Source: CAYPCH01 sp964409165 | Lineage (GTDB): Bacteria > Bacillota > Clostridia > Acetivibrionales > Acetivibrionaceae | Direction: 5' to 3' | DNA length: 13,356 bases | Assembly: GCA_964409165.1 (NCBI GenBank) | Contig: CAYPCH010000103.1 | Location: 1-13,356, forward strand | Shown here: piece after piece, positions 13,162 to 13,356 of the stretch | Numbering within the stretch: the stretch's first letter is position 1 | Layout of the letters: each line of letters starts with the position of its first letter | Program-made: the position numbers and the translations under genes | Notes under the pieces: generated by a model | Told to the model about the DNA's origin: nothing | Databases searched by the model: none | The model's input: the letters and a program-made list of their open reading frames with translations, nothing else

Positions 13162-13356
13162 TTTATCAACCCTTCTTTGGTTTATTAACAACACATATAT
13201 ACTATACCTTTTTACAATAAAAAACAATACAGCATTGTAGCCGTTATTTTCAGCCGTTATTAATTTGTTATGGTAACAGATGTGATTATTGGGTACAATA
13301 GTTATATACTCAACTTTCCCACTTATAGTATTTTGAGGCTCTGGTTGCTCACAAGT
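13162..13356 (-). other. Open frame upstream of the small membrane protein; no start visible
   Basis: The minus-strand frame of the small membrane protein has no stop from 13356 to 13161, but also no ATG or GTG before 13161, only a TTG at 13227. The region is either an AT-rich 5' flank that happens to be open or the 3' part of a longer gene running in from outside. A 10-bp direct repeat AGCCGTTATT lies at 13239-13248 and 13252-13261. I recognise no domain in the translation. Confidence 0.4.

Overview
The window reads as ordinary vertically inherited chromosome of a low-GC, endospore-forming Firmicute, most likely a clostridium. The evidence is AT-rich intergenic DNA, strong Shine-Dalgarno sequences, a SpoVS gene with a SigH-like promoter, and two gene neighbourhoods shared with Bacillus/Clostridium: rny-ymdB-spoVS and tepA-ylzJ-ftsK/spoIIIE. 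The species cannot be fixed from sequence alone. All eleven genes lie on the minus strand, so transcription runs from high to low coordinates. No rRNA, tRNA, IS element, prophage or CRISPR array was seen.

Layout in transcription order. (1) 13356-12850: a short two-helix membrane protein carrying the GGADGPT motif of Na+-translocating decarboxylase beta subunits; its frame stays open to the window edge. (2) 12795-10861: an Uup-type ABC-F ATPase, preceded by a 20-bp tandem duplication. (3) 10724-5185: tepA-like protease, ylzJ, ftsK/spoIIIE and ygiQ, tightly packed. (4) 4994-3448: folD plus an overlapping gene for an SMC/Rad50-like half ATPase with no Walker A. (5) 3324-1723: rny (RNase Y) with its own SigA promoter. 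(6) 1439-654: ymdB phosphodiesterase. (7) 347-81: spoVS behind a SigH-type promoter and a leader of about 200 nt.

The gene content is housekeeping and developmental: RNA turnover (RNase Y), cyclic-nucleotide or c-di-type signalling (YmdB), sporulation (SpoVS), chromosome translocation (FtsK/SpoIIIE), one-carbon metabolism (FolD), ribosome rescue (ABC-F) and membrane-associated proteolysis (TepA).

The least explained DNA is non-coding. Between rny and ymdB, and again after spoVS, there is a modular array of hairpins. Loop and tail are conserved, but the stem arms differ in sequence while remaining paired. Two modules are identical 64-bp tandem copies, and the 23-nt spacers look related to the ymdB ribosome-binding region. 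This is the best candidate for an undescribed RNA or repeat element here. Also notable: a strong SD in front of rny with no ordinary start codon at the right distance, a Walker-A-less ATPase, and predominant use of TTG/GTG starts.
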